From NCBI GenBank assembly GCA_003280025.1, contig QCGD01000005.1:62001-126000 (forward strand): a stretch of 64,000 bases of DNA, given 5' to 3'. The notes under the pieces are model-generated. The model had not been told where the DNA came from. It saw nothing but the letters and a program-made list of their open reading frames with translations, and did not search any database. This stretch comes from Prochlorococcus sp. AG-363-P06 (lineage in GTDB: Bacteria; Cyanobacteriota; Cyanobacteriia; PCC-6307; Cyanobiaceae). Shown here in pieces: positions 55,131-63,709 of the stretch. Each line of letters opens with the position of its first letter. Position 1 is the stretch's first letter. Made by a program: the position numbers and the translations under genes.

Positions 55131-55325
55131 TCAAATTAATAAAGATTCCTCAATTTTTGAAATATCATTATCCCAAAATAAAATATTAGAAAAATCTTCC
55201 TTCCATATTATTGGTGAGTCAATTAATTTTCTCTCGGGAGATTTAACTGAAAAGATTAAAGCAAAAACAAATAAAACAGTTATTAAGATAATTATTAGTA
55301 CAAATTTGTCTGAAATATTATTCAT
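55131..55325 (-). CDS. 64-residue one-helix membrane protein
   Basis: ATG at 55325 gives MNNISDKFVLIIILITVLF, one helix and a soluble tail ending EESLLI. A longer reading with extra residues would overlap the next gene upstream and is less likely. Starts 10 bases after the exported-protein gene at 55336 ends, so it is probably in its operon. Unknown. Confidence 0.58.
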   Translation of the reverse strand: MNNISDKFVLIIILITVLFVFALIFSVKSPERKLIDSPIIWKEDFSNILFWDNDISKIEESLLI

Positions 55326-55335
55326 AATTATTGAT

Positions 55336-55737
55336 TTATCTAGATAACTTTTTGTCAGGAGTAGTTTTCTGATAAATTTCCAGAAAATATGAACTAAAAT
55401 AATTAACACCCTGTTTTCCAACTAAGCCAATTGACTTGCCACAATCATTTATTACCTCTAATGAAATATGATTAGCTAAGTCATCAGGTTCAATCCATTT
55501 TTTTTGAGGATTATAGGAAAAAGAGATTATATTTTCCGTTTTTATAATAGCTTTGGTCATAGCCTCATCCTTTGACAAACCATTATTAATAGAATTACAA
55601 AATTTACGTGTAAAATTATTAGCAATTCTATTTTGAAGTAAACTAACACTAGGGTCAGAGGTATTTAAAGCCATAGATATTAAAGGGTTTAATAATAAAA
55701 TGCTTAATAAAAGTAACCCAAAAAAACTCTTTTTCAA
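55336..55737 (-). CDS. Exported protein, unknown
   Basis: A 133-residue protein with a signal peptide (about 1-23, cut near SMA-LN). The mature part has FCNSINNGLSKDEAMTKAI and HISLEVINDCGKSIG; the two cysteines may form a disulfide. This looks like a conserved exported protein of marine cyanobacteria, but I cannot name a function. Confidence 0.68.
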   Translation of the reverse strand: MKKSFFGLLLLSILLLNPLISMALNTSDPSVSLLQNRIANNFTRKFCNSINNGLSKDEAMTKAIIKTENIISFSYNPQKKWIEPDDLANHISLEVINDCGKSIGLVGKQGVNYFSSYFLEIYQKTTPDKKLSR

Positions 55738-55917
55738 ACTTAATTTATAACGGTTTTTTACATTATAAATTATTTTTTTATTAATTATAACCCTAACAAT
55801 AAAATATTTTTATGTTTCTAATTTTAATAAATTAATTTCAATTTATTAAAAGTTTTTATTAATGCTTGAAGCTTAGTCATAATATTTAATTAGTTAATTA
55901 ATTTTTGCATTATTTAT

Positions 55918-56130
55918 ATGGAAAACACACTGCTTTTCTTTCCTGATTGGGCTAATGGATTCCCTTCTGACTTTTTAATACTACATTTCTTTGTAGGAGC
56001 AGTAATTTTTCCATTTAATATGATCCATGCAAAAGCCAGAAACATTGATAGCCAAAATCCAAAACAAGCAGCAAATGGTTATAAGGACGCAGGCGACATA
56101 TCATTTTATGGATACGAAGAAATAAAGTAG
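55918..56130 (+). CDS. 70-residue hypothetical membrane protein
   Basis: Begins MENTLLFFPDWANGFP, has one hydrophobic segment (ILHFFVGAVIFPFNMIHAKAR) and a polar tail with KQAANGYKDAGDISFYGYEEIK. The even composition suggests a conserved small protein of high-light Prochlorococcus. Function unknown. Confidence 0.62.
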   Translation: MENTLLFFPDWANGFPSDFLILHFFVGAVIFPFNMIHAKARNIDSQNPKQAANGYKDAGDISFYGYEEIK

Positions 56131-56503
56131 TAAGAATTATATCTTTATTATTAATATTTCTATTAAATAATATTGATGATGGACTCAAATATTCATGTGA
56201 AAATATTTAGTCCTAATTAACCTATAGGTATATTTAATACTTGTAGGTTTAATATTTACTGGAATAATTTTATATATTATTTATTCAGTCAATATTAATA
56301 AAGAATCAATAAATGATAACAAGATTAGAAAGAAAAAAGAATTTCTAAGAAATAAAAACATAAAAAAACTTTTCCCTAAATAAGATAAACCTTATTGAAA
56401 AATATAATTTCTAAGTAGTAAAGTAAAATTAATTTAATATTTATTCTAAAATATTTTCTTTATTAAAGATAAATGTTAAAAATAAAGAAAATTATTTATA
56501 TAT
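56131..56503. other. 373-base gap holding a possible small ORF without a start
   Basis: On the plus strand 56228-56383 is open for 51 codons and encodes LILVGLIFTGIILYIIYSV followed by a Lys/Asn-rich tail, the look of a small membrane protein, but there is no ATG, GTG or TTG in frame. It may have lost its start or use ATA at 56237. Nothing else seen. Confidence 0.4.
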
Positions 56504-57007
56504 TTGCTTAATTCTTCCCAATTCCTATTTCTTGCTAGTGGAGTTAAAAATGAAGAAGAATTTTGGTTTGTTGGAGTCAAGAATAGTGATGAAAATATTC
56601 TTGATGATATAACCCTTTTAGATTGCCATAGAAAAGAATTAATAGGAACCGAATCAGCAAAAGATATACTTTATGCTATAAATCTAAATTTGAATAACTT
56701 ATTTGATGGATTAGAAAAAAATAAATTTTTAATTAATAAACCTTTATTAGGCATTTCACTTAATATTCCTTTAGAGTACATAGAAAATATGTTTGATTTT
56801 TGGTTAGAGACATATAAGCATGAAGAATCATGGGAAACTTGCCTAGGGCTTCTCAAAATGAGGAAAAGAATTTCATTGTCCAACCTAATTAAGAGCGGCG
56901 GCTTAAAGGGTAACTCTAAGAGGTGGGCTATGAAAGTTGAAAAACTTCATAGATATAAAATTAGTTCATTAAAAAATAATCATTCAAATATACCTATGTG
57001 GAAATAA
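56504..57007 (+). CDS. Hypothetical protein, 167 residues
   Basis: TTG start. Soluble, with FLFLASGVKNEEEFWFVGVKN, LLDCHRKELIGTESAKDIL, IPLEYIENMFDFWLETY and a basic C terminus. The regular hydrophobic pattern supports a folded protein. No family recognised. Confidence 0.62.
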   Translation: MLNSSQFLFLASGVKNEEEFWFVGVKNSDENILDDITLLDCHRKELIGTESAKDILYAINLNLNNLFDGLEKNKFLINKPLLGISLNIPLEYIENMFDFWLETYKHEESWETCLGLLKMRKRISLSNLIKSGGLKGNSKRWAMKVEKLHRYKISSLKNNHSNIPMWK

Positions 57008-57080
57008 TTTTATTTTTAAATAATAAATATATTTACTTATAGAATAAATAAGTAAGAATAAAATTAATTATTAATTAAAA

Positions 57081-57266
57081 ATGAATAAGCCATACTCATT
57101 TAGTAATGAACAAATGAATGGAATTGTAGAAAAAACATATTCAAACATAATAAAAGAATGCGAGAATTTAAAAAAAATTACTAATTGTCCAAATGAGCAG
57201 GTGGTAGCACTTTTAAGTGTCATCGCCTCAAGTTTCACCCCCTTAAATATTAAGAAAGAAAAATAA
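57081..57266 (+). CDS. 61-residue hypothetical protein
   Basis: A small helical soluble protein: NEQMNGIVEKTYSNIIKECENLKKIT and QVVALLSVIASSFTPL. Ends one base before the phosphoribosyltransferase start, so the two are likely co-translated. Not recognised. Confidence 0.6.
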   Translation: MNKPYSFSNEQMNGIVEKTYSNIIKECENLKKITNCPNEQVVALLSVIASSFTPLNIKKEK

Positions 57267-57267
57267 T

Positions 57268-57663
57268 ATGAGAAACAATTTTACATGGGAAGACTTTGAT
57301 AAAAGCGTAGAATACATAGCCAATAAATGTAAAAATGTAGAATTTGCTGGTATATATGGAATTCCTCGTGGAGGTCTATGTCTTGCTGTAGCACTAAGCC
57401 ATAAATTAAAAATCAAGCTAATATCAGAACCAATAAATAATGCCCTAATAGTGGATGATGTCTATGAAACAGGCTTTACATTAAATCCATTAAGAAAGAT
57501 TGAAGGTGCAATGTTTTTTGTATTATTTAGTAAAGAAGAACCTACCTGGTGGAATGCAGTTAATATCTCTCAGAAAAAAGAATGGATAATTTTTCCATGG
57601 GAGAATAGTGAAAATACAATTTATGACAAGAAAAAATATATTGAAAGCAGAAGATTGAGTTAA
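57268..57663 (+). CDS. Type I phosphoribosyltransferase-like protein
   Basis: A 131-residue small PRTase. The PRPP-binding motif is ALIVDDVYETGFT, and upstream FAGIYGIPRGGLCLAVALSHKL matches the region of PRTases that holds the pyrophosphate. It is shorter than HGPRT and lacks the usual hood, so it may be a stripped-down xanthine/hypoxanthine-type enzyme or a regulator. Base substrate unknown. Preceded by a coupled 61-residue gene. Confidence 0.78.
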   Translation: MRNNFTWEDFDKSVEYIANKCKNVEFAGIYGIPRGGLCLAVALSHKLKIKLISEPINNALIVDDVYETGFTLNPLRKIEGAMFFVLFSKEEPTWWNAVNISQKKEWIIFPWENSENTIYDKKKYIESRRLS

Positions 57664-57859
57664 TAAATTTATATTTTATTAATTAATTTTTTTCAAACCC
57701 ATTAAATCTTTTTGAAAAACTAAAGAGTCTAAACTTTAATAAGAATAATTTGTTGGTGTGGGAATGATTTGAAGGCAAATAAAAGGCTATATTGGATAAT
57801 ATATTTTTAAATTAATACTGTTTCTGATAGAATAAAAAATATAGTTTATTAAAAAAGTT

Positions 57860-58036
57860 TTGACACAGGTTACTGTTGGTGAAAATGAGGGTATTGAGTC
57901 TGCCCTTAGAAGATTTAAAAGACAAGTATCAAAATCAGGAATATTTACTGATTTGAAGAGACTTAGGCATCATGAAACCCCAATAGAAAAATATAAACGT
58001 AAATTACAGCAAAGAAGGAAAGCAAGAAGAAGATAA
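57860..58036 (+). CDS. rpsU: 30S ribosomal protein S21
   Basis: Small gene found by hand: TTG start at 57860, 58 residues, [24 protein letters not shown], then [15 protein letters not shown] and a basic end QQRRKARRR. This is S21. TAGAAT (57828-57833) may be the -10 of its promoter. Confidence 0.92.
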   Translation: MTQVTVGENEGIESALRRFKRQVSKSGIFTDLKRLRHHETPIEKYKRKLQQRRKARRR

Positions 58037-58096
58037 TAGATAACAATCTATATATAATTTAAAAATGCAATAAGTTAATACTTATTATTTAAAGTT

Positions 58097-58411
58097 TTAC
58101 TTAAGACTTTTAAGCTTCTTTACAAGATTAACACCAACACCAGGTACAGCCAAAAGATCTTTCTCATCAGCTGAAATAATAGATTCAGTTGTTTTAAAAC
58201 CTGCATCATAAAGAGATTTAGCACTCTTAGATCCAACACCTGGAAGAGCTTTTAAAGTTTGAATTATTTTTTTAGAATTTGTTTTTTTTGATTTTCTTTT
58301 GACTTTTTTTGCTGAATTAGTTGTCTTTTTAGCATTAACTAAAGTAGTTTCATTAGTTACTGATGTTTTAGATAGAAAAGACTTTACTTTACTTAAAATT
58401 TTAGAAAACAT
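58097..58411 (-). CDS. Helix-hairpin-helix protein with basic tail
   Basis: A 104-residue protein. The first half (1-55) is Lys/Thr/Ser-rich and basic; the second half has two HhH motifs, TLKALPGVGSKSAKSLYDAGF and LLAVPGVGVNLVKKLKSLK, the kind that bind DNA nonspecifically. It could be a nucleoid or repair accessory protein. Convergent with rpsU. Confidence 0.75.
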   Translation of the reverse strand: MFSKILSKVKSFLSKTSVTNETTLVNAKKTTNSAKKVKRKSKKTNSKKIIQTLKALPGVGSKSAKSLYDAGFKTTESIISADEKDLLAVPGVGVNLVKKLKSLK

Positions 58412-58451
58412 TTATTTAAAAAAGTAAGAAATTAATTCATAATCATCTAAG

Positions 58452-58482
58452 TAATTATCAATTAAATAAAAATTGATAATTA
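58452..58482. repeat. 12-bp inverted repeat upstream of the HhH gene
   Basis: TAATTATCAATT (58452-58463) and AATTGATAATTA (58471-58482), 7-base spacer. Perfect but AT-only apart from one G-C pair, with no T tract. It lies about 40 bases before the HhH gene start and might be an operator or chance. Confidence 0.35.
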
Positions 58483-58686
58483 TATTTAGACAATGGATTA
58501 AAGATAATATATTTACAACTATATAAAGACACATTTTTAATTGCTATGCAAGCTTAAAACATCAAGGATATCCTATTAAATTGTTTTATAAGAAGACATT
58601 TTAAAAAGTAGTATAAATAACTATCAATTTTACTTAGTTTCCATTTTAGTAAGATTAAAAGTATGTTAGAAGTTTTAAAATTTAAA

Positions 58687-59286
58687 ATGAAAATAATTAT
58701 AATAAGTGGACCATCAGGAAGTGGGAAGACCAAATTAAAAAAGAAAATTTTAGGTAAATTTAAAGATGGAATTGGATTAAGTACAGACAATTACTATAAA
58801 ACAGGTTTAATGAGTAATCTCCTTTCAAAAATCATAGATGGTTATTATGATAGAAAAATAAGTTTTAATTACAAACTTTTTAAAAAGGATTTTCACTATA
58901 TTTGCAAGAACCATAAATCTGAACATATATATTCCTATGATTTTATAAATAAAACTACAAAAAAATCATATAAAAAAAGAATAAATATAGATTACATAAT
59001 TATTGAAGGTATTTTTACAAAAGAGTTGTTAAGAAACTTCAAAAAGCATAATTGTTTTTTTATAGAGTTAGATACGAATAAAGAATCTTGTATGAATAGA
59101 GTAATTAAAAGGGATTTAAATGAAAGAGGAAAGTGTAAAGATCGTGCAAAATATGATTTCTTAAAATCTTGGAGTATTTATTATGGTAAAAATTATCGTT
59201 CAAATAACTTTTTAAAAGAATTAGTATATTCAAACAAAACTGATATATATATGGAAATAAAAAATAAGCTTAATTTAAAGACTTGA
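58687..59286 (+). CDS. Uridine kinase-like P-loop protein
   Basis: From the ATG at 58687 the protein is 199 residues and opens straight into MKIIIISGPSGSGKTKL, a Walker A typical of nucleoside kinases; an ATG 8 codons earlier is possible. LSTDNYYK and IIEGIFTKE match the Asp and Glu positions of uridine kinase/phosphoribulokinase relatives, and RVIKRDLNERGK resembles the lid. Substrate unknown. Very Lys/Asn-rich, like the next gene, which may mark recent acquisition or relaxed selection. Confidence 0.72.
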   Translation: MKIIIISGPSGSGKTKLKKKILGKFKDGIGLSTDNYYKTGLMSNLLSKIIDGYYDRKISFNYKLFKKDFHYICKNHKSEHIYSYDFINKTTKKSYKKRINIDYIIIEGIFTKELLRNFKKHNCFFIELDTNKESCMNRVIKRDLNERGKCKDRAKYDFLKSWSIYYGKNYRSNNFLKELVYSNKTDIYMEIKNKLNLKT

Positions 59287-59373
59287 ATATTTTATATAAG
59301 TGAATACAACTAATATAATATAAAAGGATTTTAATATTTTTAATTTTCAGTACGATAAATATTTTAACATTTT

Positions 59374-60168
59374 TCAATTAAAGAGTTGATATATTAATTC
59401 AAGTTTATCTGATGAACAAAAATCTGTTTCAATAACTGGCATAATATTATTATCAACATAAAAACTAATTAATTCTTTTGTATAAGAATAAAATTTATCT
59501 AAAGAATATAAATACTGATCTGCTATGTAAACTCCTTTCCAAGGTCTTAACTTAAATCTTGCAATAAATTGTCTGGATGGGATTAATAAGCTTCCATAAA
59601 ATTTTAGTTTTTTCTTTTTATCGTTGTTTTTAAGAAAATTAACTTCTCTTTCAATTACTTTAATATCAGTTCCAAATTGAATCCAAATAGACTTAATTAA
59701 ACCTGAAGAAAGTTTTTTTTCATACCTTTCTCTTTCTAAAGGAAAATTGAAGTATTTATTTAAATAAGGGTTATAAGCTATTCCTATTTGATTTTGTAAA
59801 TCTTTTTCATTTTTAAGATCATTCAACACACTAATTACATCATAATTTTTTTTCTTAATAGAGCCTGAAACAAGAAGAATCTCAGAATTATTATAAGAAT
59901 TAAATTTCTTATAGAAATTTAAAAATTCTGAATATGAATTTTCTTTATTTAAAGAATATTGATGATAAAGACTATAATGATAAACGACATTAAAGTTTTT
60001 ATATTTTTTTCTTATATATTCAATAGATGAATTATAGAATTGTTTCTTTATAACACCTTTACATGGAATATTAATATTACATATTCTTTTCAATTTACAG
60101 AAATTTAATTTATCTTCTAATTGATCAAGATCCTTAAAATTCAATTCGAATCTTAAGTTATTAATCAT
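59374..60168 (-). CDS. Methylenetetrahydrofolate reductase-like protein
   Basis: A 264-residue protein with a TIM-barrel look resembling the MTHFR (MetF) family: VVYHYSLYHQYS, ILLVSGSIKKK, IGIAYNPYL, ERERYEKKLSSGLIKSIWIQFGTDI, FYGSLLIPSR and a C-terminal SYTKELISFY. The G-S-K..D and Y-x-x-K-L..G patterns fit the family, but usual MetF key residues are only partly seen, and it is a low-confidence assignment. Strongly Lys/Asn/Tyr-rich. Confidence 0.5.
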   Translation of the reverse strand: MINNLRFELNFKDLDQLEDKLNFCKLKRICNINIPCKGVIKKQFYNSSIEYIRKKYKNFNVVYHYSLYHQYSLNKENSYSEFLNFYKKFNSYNNSEILLVSGSIKKKNYDVISVLNDLKNEKDLQNQIGIAYNPYLNKYFNFPLERERYEKKLSSGLIKSIWIQFGTDIKVIEREVNFLKNNDKKKKLKFYGSLLIPSRQFIARFKLRPWKGVYIADQYLYSLDKFYSYTKELISFYVDNNIMPVIETDFCSSDKLELIYQLFN

Positions 60169-60356
60169 ATTTAATTTCTTCAGATCTTTTATTATATTAA
60201 CTAAAGCAAGAATCTCTTACAATTCTTGTTTTTGACACCTTAAATTATTTTTGGTTAATAATGCTTTTAAAAATTCTATCTACAATTATTATTATTATGG
60301 AATAAATTTTTTATCAGCTCTAAAGGTTAGAATATTAAAGTAAAATTACTAAGAAT

Positions 60357-60761
60357 ATGGCAAATAAAGATTATCTAATTGCAATAGCATTAATACAACA
60401 AAATGGTATTAGAGCAATGCCCCTTGGAGGGAAAGAAATTAAAGATAATTTAGAAGATAAAGACTTTTTTAATAAACTTGGCGAAGATGTTATTTTAAAT
60501 CTCCTCCTTCGAATTTTTCAAAGAAGTGACGAAGGTCCATTAAAAAGAGCTTCAGAAGATACAGGTTTGCTCTTAGTACATATGCATCCCAAAAGAATGC
60601 AAAAAGAACTACCATTCATTAAATCAGAATGGATAAGAGACGGAGATAACGATCAGTTCTTAAAATATCTTGGTAATTTATCCAAGGAGATCTGGTCTGC
60701 TTCATTCATAAAATATAAAGGTATTGAATTTACTTCAATCTCAAAAAATGAAGATATTTAA
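60357..60761 (+). CDS. Hypothetical protein, 134 residues
   Basis: Soluble, with DYLIAIALIQQNGIRAMPLGG, LGEDVILNLLLRIFQRSDEGPL and LLVHMHPKRMQKELPFI. A normal folded-protein pattern; no family recognised. Divergent from the MTHFR-like gene and convergent with pepE. Confidence 0.62.
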   Translation: MANKDYLIAIALIQQNGIRAMPLGGKEIKDNLEDKDFFNKLGEDVILNLLLRIFQRSDEGPLKRASEDTGLLLVHMHPKRMQKELPFIKSEWIRDGDNDQFLKYLGNLSKEIWSASFIKYKGIEFTSISKNEDI

Positions 60762-60784
60762 AAGTATTTTTAAAATAATTAATT

Positions 60785-61468
60785 TTATAAAATTTCTTCT
60801 TGCAACTGATTATTTTCATTAAAAATTCTTAAACACTTTTTATTACCTTTACCAAAATCAACTGAATAATATTCGATATTATTCTTGATATGTAAAGCAC
60901 AATTGCCTTCTATACAAATACAAGATTTAATTATTTCTTTTTGTATTATTTCATATACATAAGGTTTTCTTTCTTTTTCTTCATCAAAATGAGGGCAAGC
61001 AATACCATTGACAATACCCAAACAATCAATAATTTCTAATCTATCAGCGTATGAATCTGTTATGCCTTTATCAAACCAACATATTGCTCCAGCGCTTACT
61101 CCACTCATTACAATCCCATTTTCATAAGCTTTCTTCAAAATTTCATGCAAATTCCATTCTTTCCAAACAGCGAGCATACTTTTTGTATTACCACCACCGA
61201 CATAAATGATATCCTGAGTTGAAACAATCTCCTCTAAATCTTCTGTTCTTGAAAAAAAATCAATATGACTTGTTATGCATTTTAATTTGGAAAATGCCCT
61301 ATAGAAATTTAATTTATATAAATCGTTATCACCAGATGCAGTTGGAATGAAACAAATTTTGGGATGTTTTTTATTAACTAAAGAAATTATATATTTTTCA
61401 ATAGCTAGAGTTCCTAAAGAACGTCCGAATCCTCCTCCTCCAATAGCTACTATATTTTTAATATGCAT
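60785..61468 (-). CDS. pepE: Peptidase E-like serine peptidase (S51)
   Basis: A 227-residue protein near the length of Salmonella dipeptidase E. Visible: AIGGGGFGRSLGT, ICFIPTASGDN, IIYVGGGNTKSMLAVWKEWNL, and the nucleophile Ser in MSGVSAGAICWF, with a His in GIACPHFDEE. PepE cuts Asp-X dipeptides; cyanophycinase is in the same family, so specificity is inference. Confidence 0.85.
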   Translation of the reverse strand: MHIKNIVAIGGGGFGRSLGTLAIEKYIISLVNKKHPKICFIPTASGDNDLYKLNFYRAFSKLKCITSHIDFFSRTEDLEEIVSTQDIIYVGGGNTKSMLAVWKEWNLHEILKKAYENGIVMSGVSAGAICWFDKGITDSYADRLEIIDCLGIVNGIACPHFDEEKERKPYVYEIIQKEIIKSCICIEGNCALHIKNNIEYYSVDFGKGNKKCLRIFNENNQLQEEIL

Positions 61469-61488
61469 ATGAAAAAATTAATTTATTA

Positions 61489-61956
61489 ATGAATTTAAGA
61501 CCTATTACAAATAAAGATCAACTTGATTTAAAGAAGGTTTATTTTGATTCAATACAATCAATAGATGAAAAAATCTATACTAAAGATCAAAAAAGGGCTT
61601 GGTCAAGTCAAGCATGGAAAAATTCAGACTTTAACAAATCACTTCTTCAAGGCAATGGATGGCTAATAAATGATAATGAAACAATTATTGCTTTTGCCTC
61701 AAGATATCCAAATAATAGGATTGCATTATTTTACTGTAAAGGAAAATCGCAAAGAAAAGGATACGGTAGTAAATTACTTTATAAATTAGAAGATGAAGCT
61801 AAGACCGAGGGTCTAGATGTTTTATATACTGAGGCGAGTCTAATAAGTTATAAATTGTTTCTTAAGCATAATTGGGAAATAAAAAGTAAAGAAAAAGTCA
61901 TTATAAACAATAAATTTTTTGAAAGATATAAAATGATTAAAATATTAAATAATTAA
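61489..61956 (+). CDS. GNAT-family acetyltransferase
   Basis: A 155-residue protein with GNAT features: FASRYPNNRIALFYCKGKSQRKGYGSKLLYKLEDEAK, with the acetyl-CoA loop QRKGYGSKLL, and a C-terminal LFLKHNWEIKSKEKV. Substrate unknown. Divergent from pepE. Confidence 0.82.
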   Translation: MNLRPITNKDQLDLKKVYFDSIQSIDEKIYTKDQKRAWSSQAWKNSDFNKSLLQGNGWLINDNETIIAFASRYPNNRIALFYCKGKSQRKGYGSKLLYKLEDEAKTEGLDVLYTEASLISYKLFLKHNWEIKSKEKVIINNKFFERYKMIKILNN

Positions 61957-61959
61957 AAA

Positions 61960-62283
61960 ATGTTTCGTAAGAGTAAAAAAACAATACTACTTAAAAGACT
62001 TTCTATATGGATTTTATATTTATTATCAGGATTTATACTTTATACAAAAGAAACTAATTTATATTCCTTTTTAATTAATTTTACTAGAATACTATATCCA
62101 TTAAGTATTTTTTGGCTTCAAATAAGAATTAAAAGAAAAAGTAATTTCTTACCAATAGATTCATCAATGTCAAGTGCACAGCTTTGGTTTAATATCTTGC
62201 CAGTTCTAGCTTCTCTCTTAGCAGTAATTTTTTCAATCACAAACTTATTTTTATACTTATTCGAAATACTAATTAGTTACTAA
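61960..62283 (+). CDS. Hypothetical membrane protein, 107 residues
   Basis: Two or three hydrophobic segments (about 12-28, 40-50, 77-105). It begins 3 bases after the GNAT gene and likely shares its transcript. Not recognised. Confidence 0.6.
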   Translation: MFRKSKKTILLKRLSIWILYLLSGFILYTKETNLYSFLINFTRILYPLSIFWLQIRIKRKSNFLPIDSSMSSAQLWFNILPVLASLLAVIFSITNLFLYLFEILISY

Positions 62284-62407
62284 GATAAATAATTTAATAA
62301 TTCTGTCAAAAAACTTAAGTATTTATTTTTAAAGGACCATACATAATGTAAAGAAAATTGCGAAATAGTTTAAATTGTTTAAATTTTAAATAGCAATTAT
62401 TATTCGA

Positions 62408-62560
62408 ATGGAAAATTTTTCTGTTAGTCGAAATATTAATTTAGATAATGAGAATAAACAAATATATGACAATGAATTATTATCATTGAAAATAATTGAC
62501 AGTTTATATAAAAAAGATATTGGAAAGTTTCTAGAAATTCTTTCTTCTAAATTCATTTAA
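62408..62560 (+). CDS. 50-residue hypothetical ORF before the (AC)n tract
   Basis: ATG at 62408; soluble MENFSVSRNINLDNENK..., with SLKIIDSLYKKDIGKFLEIL. Its stop codon TAA abuts the dinucleotide repeat. Pattern is plausible but the region is otherwise poor in genes. Confidence 0.42.
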   Translation: MENFSVSRNINLDNENKQIYDNELLSLKIIDSLYKKDIGKFLEILSSKFI

Positions 62561-62584
62561 ACACACACACACACACACACACAC
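62561..62584. repeat. (AC)12 microsatellite
   Basis: Twelve perfect copies of AC, immediately after the stop of the 50-residue ORF and 83 bases before the DUF3303 gene. Such tracts are rare in bacterial genomes and are prone to slippage. Confidence 0.95.
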
Positions 62585-62667
62585 ATTTTTATGATCTTCA
62601 AATTAAGACAGACTGCTAAATAAAATTATTATTGAACGATAATATTAATTAGAAATAAAAAAATCCA

Positions 62668-62985
62668 ATGCAATTATTCCTTGCAGACTGTCAATTTCCA
62701 GATATTGAAAAACAGATAAAAGCTTATCGATTATTCGTTGAAGCCTGGGACAACGGTGAAATTGCCGAATCTGATAAAACCGACAATTTTGAAATGCTTT
62801 TTAGAGTTCATGCCCCAGGAGAAGGAAGAGTAGTTTGTTTATGTAAAGCAGCCAGTGATAAAGAACTTTTTAAGCATTTTGCCCCATGGAGAGTAAAATT
62901 CGGAATTCATATGGAATTTACTCCTGTGATAGGTTGCCAAAATGTGGTTGATTACCACAAAGATTTATTCAAGACTTTAGTTTAA
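62668..62985 (+). CDS. DUF3303 domain protein
   Basis: A 105-residue protein matching DUF3303: MQLFLADCQFPDIEKQIKAYRLFVEAWDNG, VHAPGEGRVVCLCKAASDKELFKHFAPWRVKFGI and MEFTPVIGC. Dimeric ferredoxin-like fold in known members; role unknown. Followed by a run of small membrane proteins. Confidence 0.82.
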   Translation: MQLFLADCQFPDIEKQIKAYRLFVEAWDNGEIAESDKTDNFEMLFRVHAPGEGRVVCLCKAASDKELFKHFAPWRVKFGIHMEFTPVIGCQNVVDYHKDLFKTLV

Positions 62986-63007
62986 AAACAATTTTATTAA
63001 TTTTGTT

Positions 63008-63187
63008 GTGAGTACACCTTTCTCAAATCTTTTTAATATAAAAAAAGAAAAGAAATTATCTTCTTATAAAAATATTCCTGAGGATAAAGTGAGCGGAACA
63101 TCTAAATCATTAATAATATTTGGTTTTATAATTTCAATAAGTTCTATAATTTTGCTTTTTTTCACAATTAATAACAAATTTGGTTGA
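63008..63187 (+). CDS. 59-residue one-helix membrane protein
   Basis: GTG start at 63008; begins MSTPFSNLFNIKKEKKLSS, one C-terminal helix (about 35-53). 22 bases after the DUF3303 gene. Pattern fits a picocyanobacterial small protein; not identified. Confidence 0.55.
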   Translation: MSTPFSNLFNIKKEKKLSSYKNIPEDKVSGTSKSLIIFGFIISISSIILLFFTINNKFG

Positions 63188-63247
63188 TCTAAGGGGATCA
63201 CACATTCACTAATAAAATAATAAAATAAAATTAAAATTTTTAATAAT

Positions 63248-63364
63248 ATGGCATTTAATGAAGGTGGAATGGCAACAGGCCTACTAATAATAGGAGTTTC
63301 TATTGTATTTGCAGCAGCTACTGGTTTTTTAGTTCTTCATTTCGTCCCAGGGACACCTTTCTAG
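63248..63364 (+). CDS. 38-residue one-helix membrane protein
   Basis: ATG at 63248; MAFNEGGMATGLLIIGVSIVF then FLVLHFVPGTPF. A neat single helix with small polar ends, the look of a small photosystem or NDH subunit, though it fits no family I recall. Confidence 0.58.
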   Translation: MAFNEGGMATGLLIIGVSIVFAAATGFLVLHFVPGTPF

Positions 63365-63659
63365 TAAAAAAGGTTTTATAAGAAAATTTATATTTTAAAA
63401 TTTTCAATGATAGATAATTTAAACTGATATTAATCAAATTAAGTATTAATTTTGTAAATATTAAAAGAAGATTCAAATGATAAAGAAGTATATCTTGAAT
63501 AGAAAATTTTTAGCAATAATTGTAATTCCATATATTTACTGAAAATAATATGCTCAAAATAAATTTGATTTGAAAAAAAAATAAAAATAAAAATAAAAAA
63601 TAATGGTTATTTAGCAGCAATAATGTTTAAAAATCCTTAAATTACTAAATAACAAAAAA
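63365..63659. other. Gene-free AT-rich stretch
   Basis: About 295 bases with only a 21-residue ORF (ATG near 63478) that I do not regard as a gene. No promoter or RNA structure supported. Confidence 0.4.
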
Positions 63660-63681
63660 AAAAGACTCTAATGAGTCTTTT
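63654..63681 (-). terminator. Terminator of the small minus-strand gene, possibly bidirectional
   Basis: AAAAGACTC (63660-63668), TAAT loop, GAGTCTTTT (63673-63681). On the minus strand the stem is followed by ten or so T residues (complement of 63654-63663), ideal for the gene at 63710-63847. Confidence 0.8.
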
Positions 63682-63709
63682 CTCGAAATTCATAGAAAAG
63701 TTTCTTTAT

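Noticed and set aside
63478-63543. 21-codon ORF
   Set aside because: Too short, no ribosome site and no recognisable pattern.
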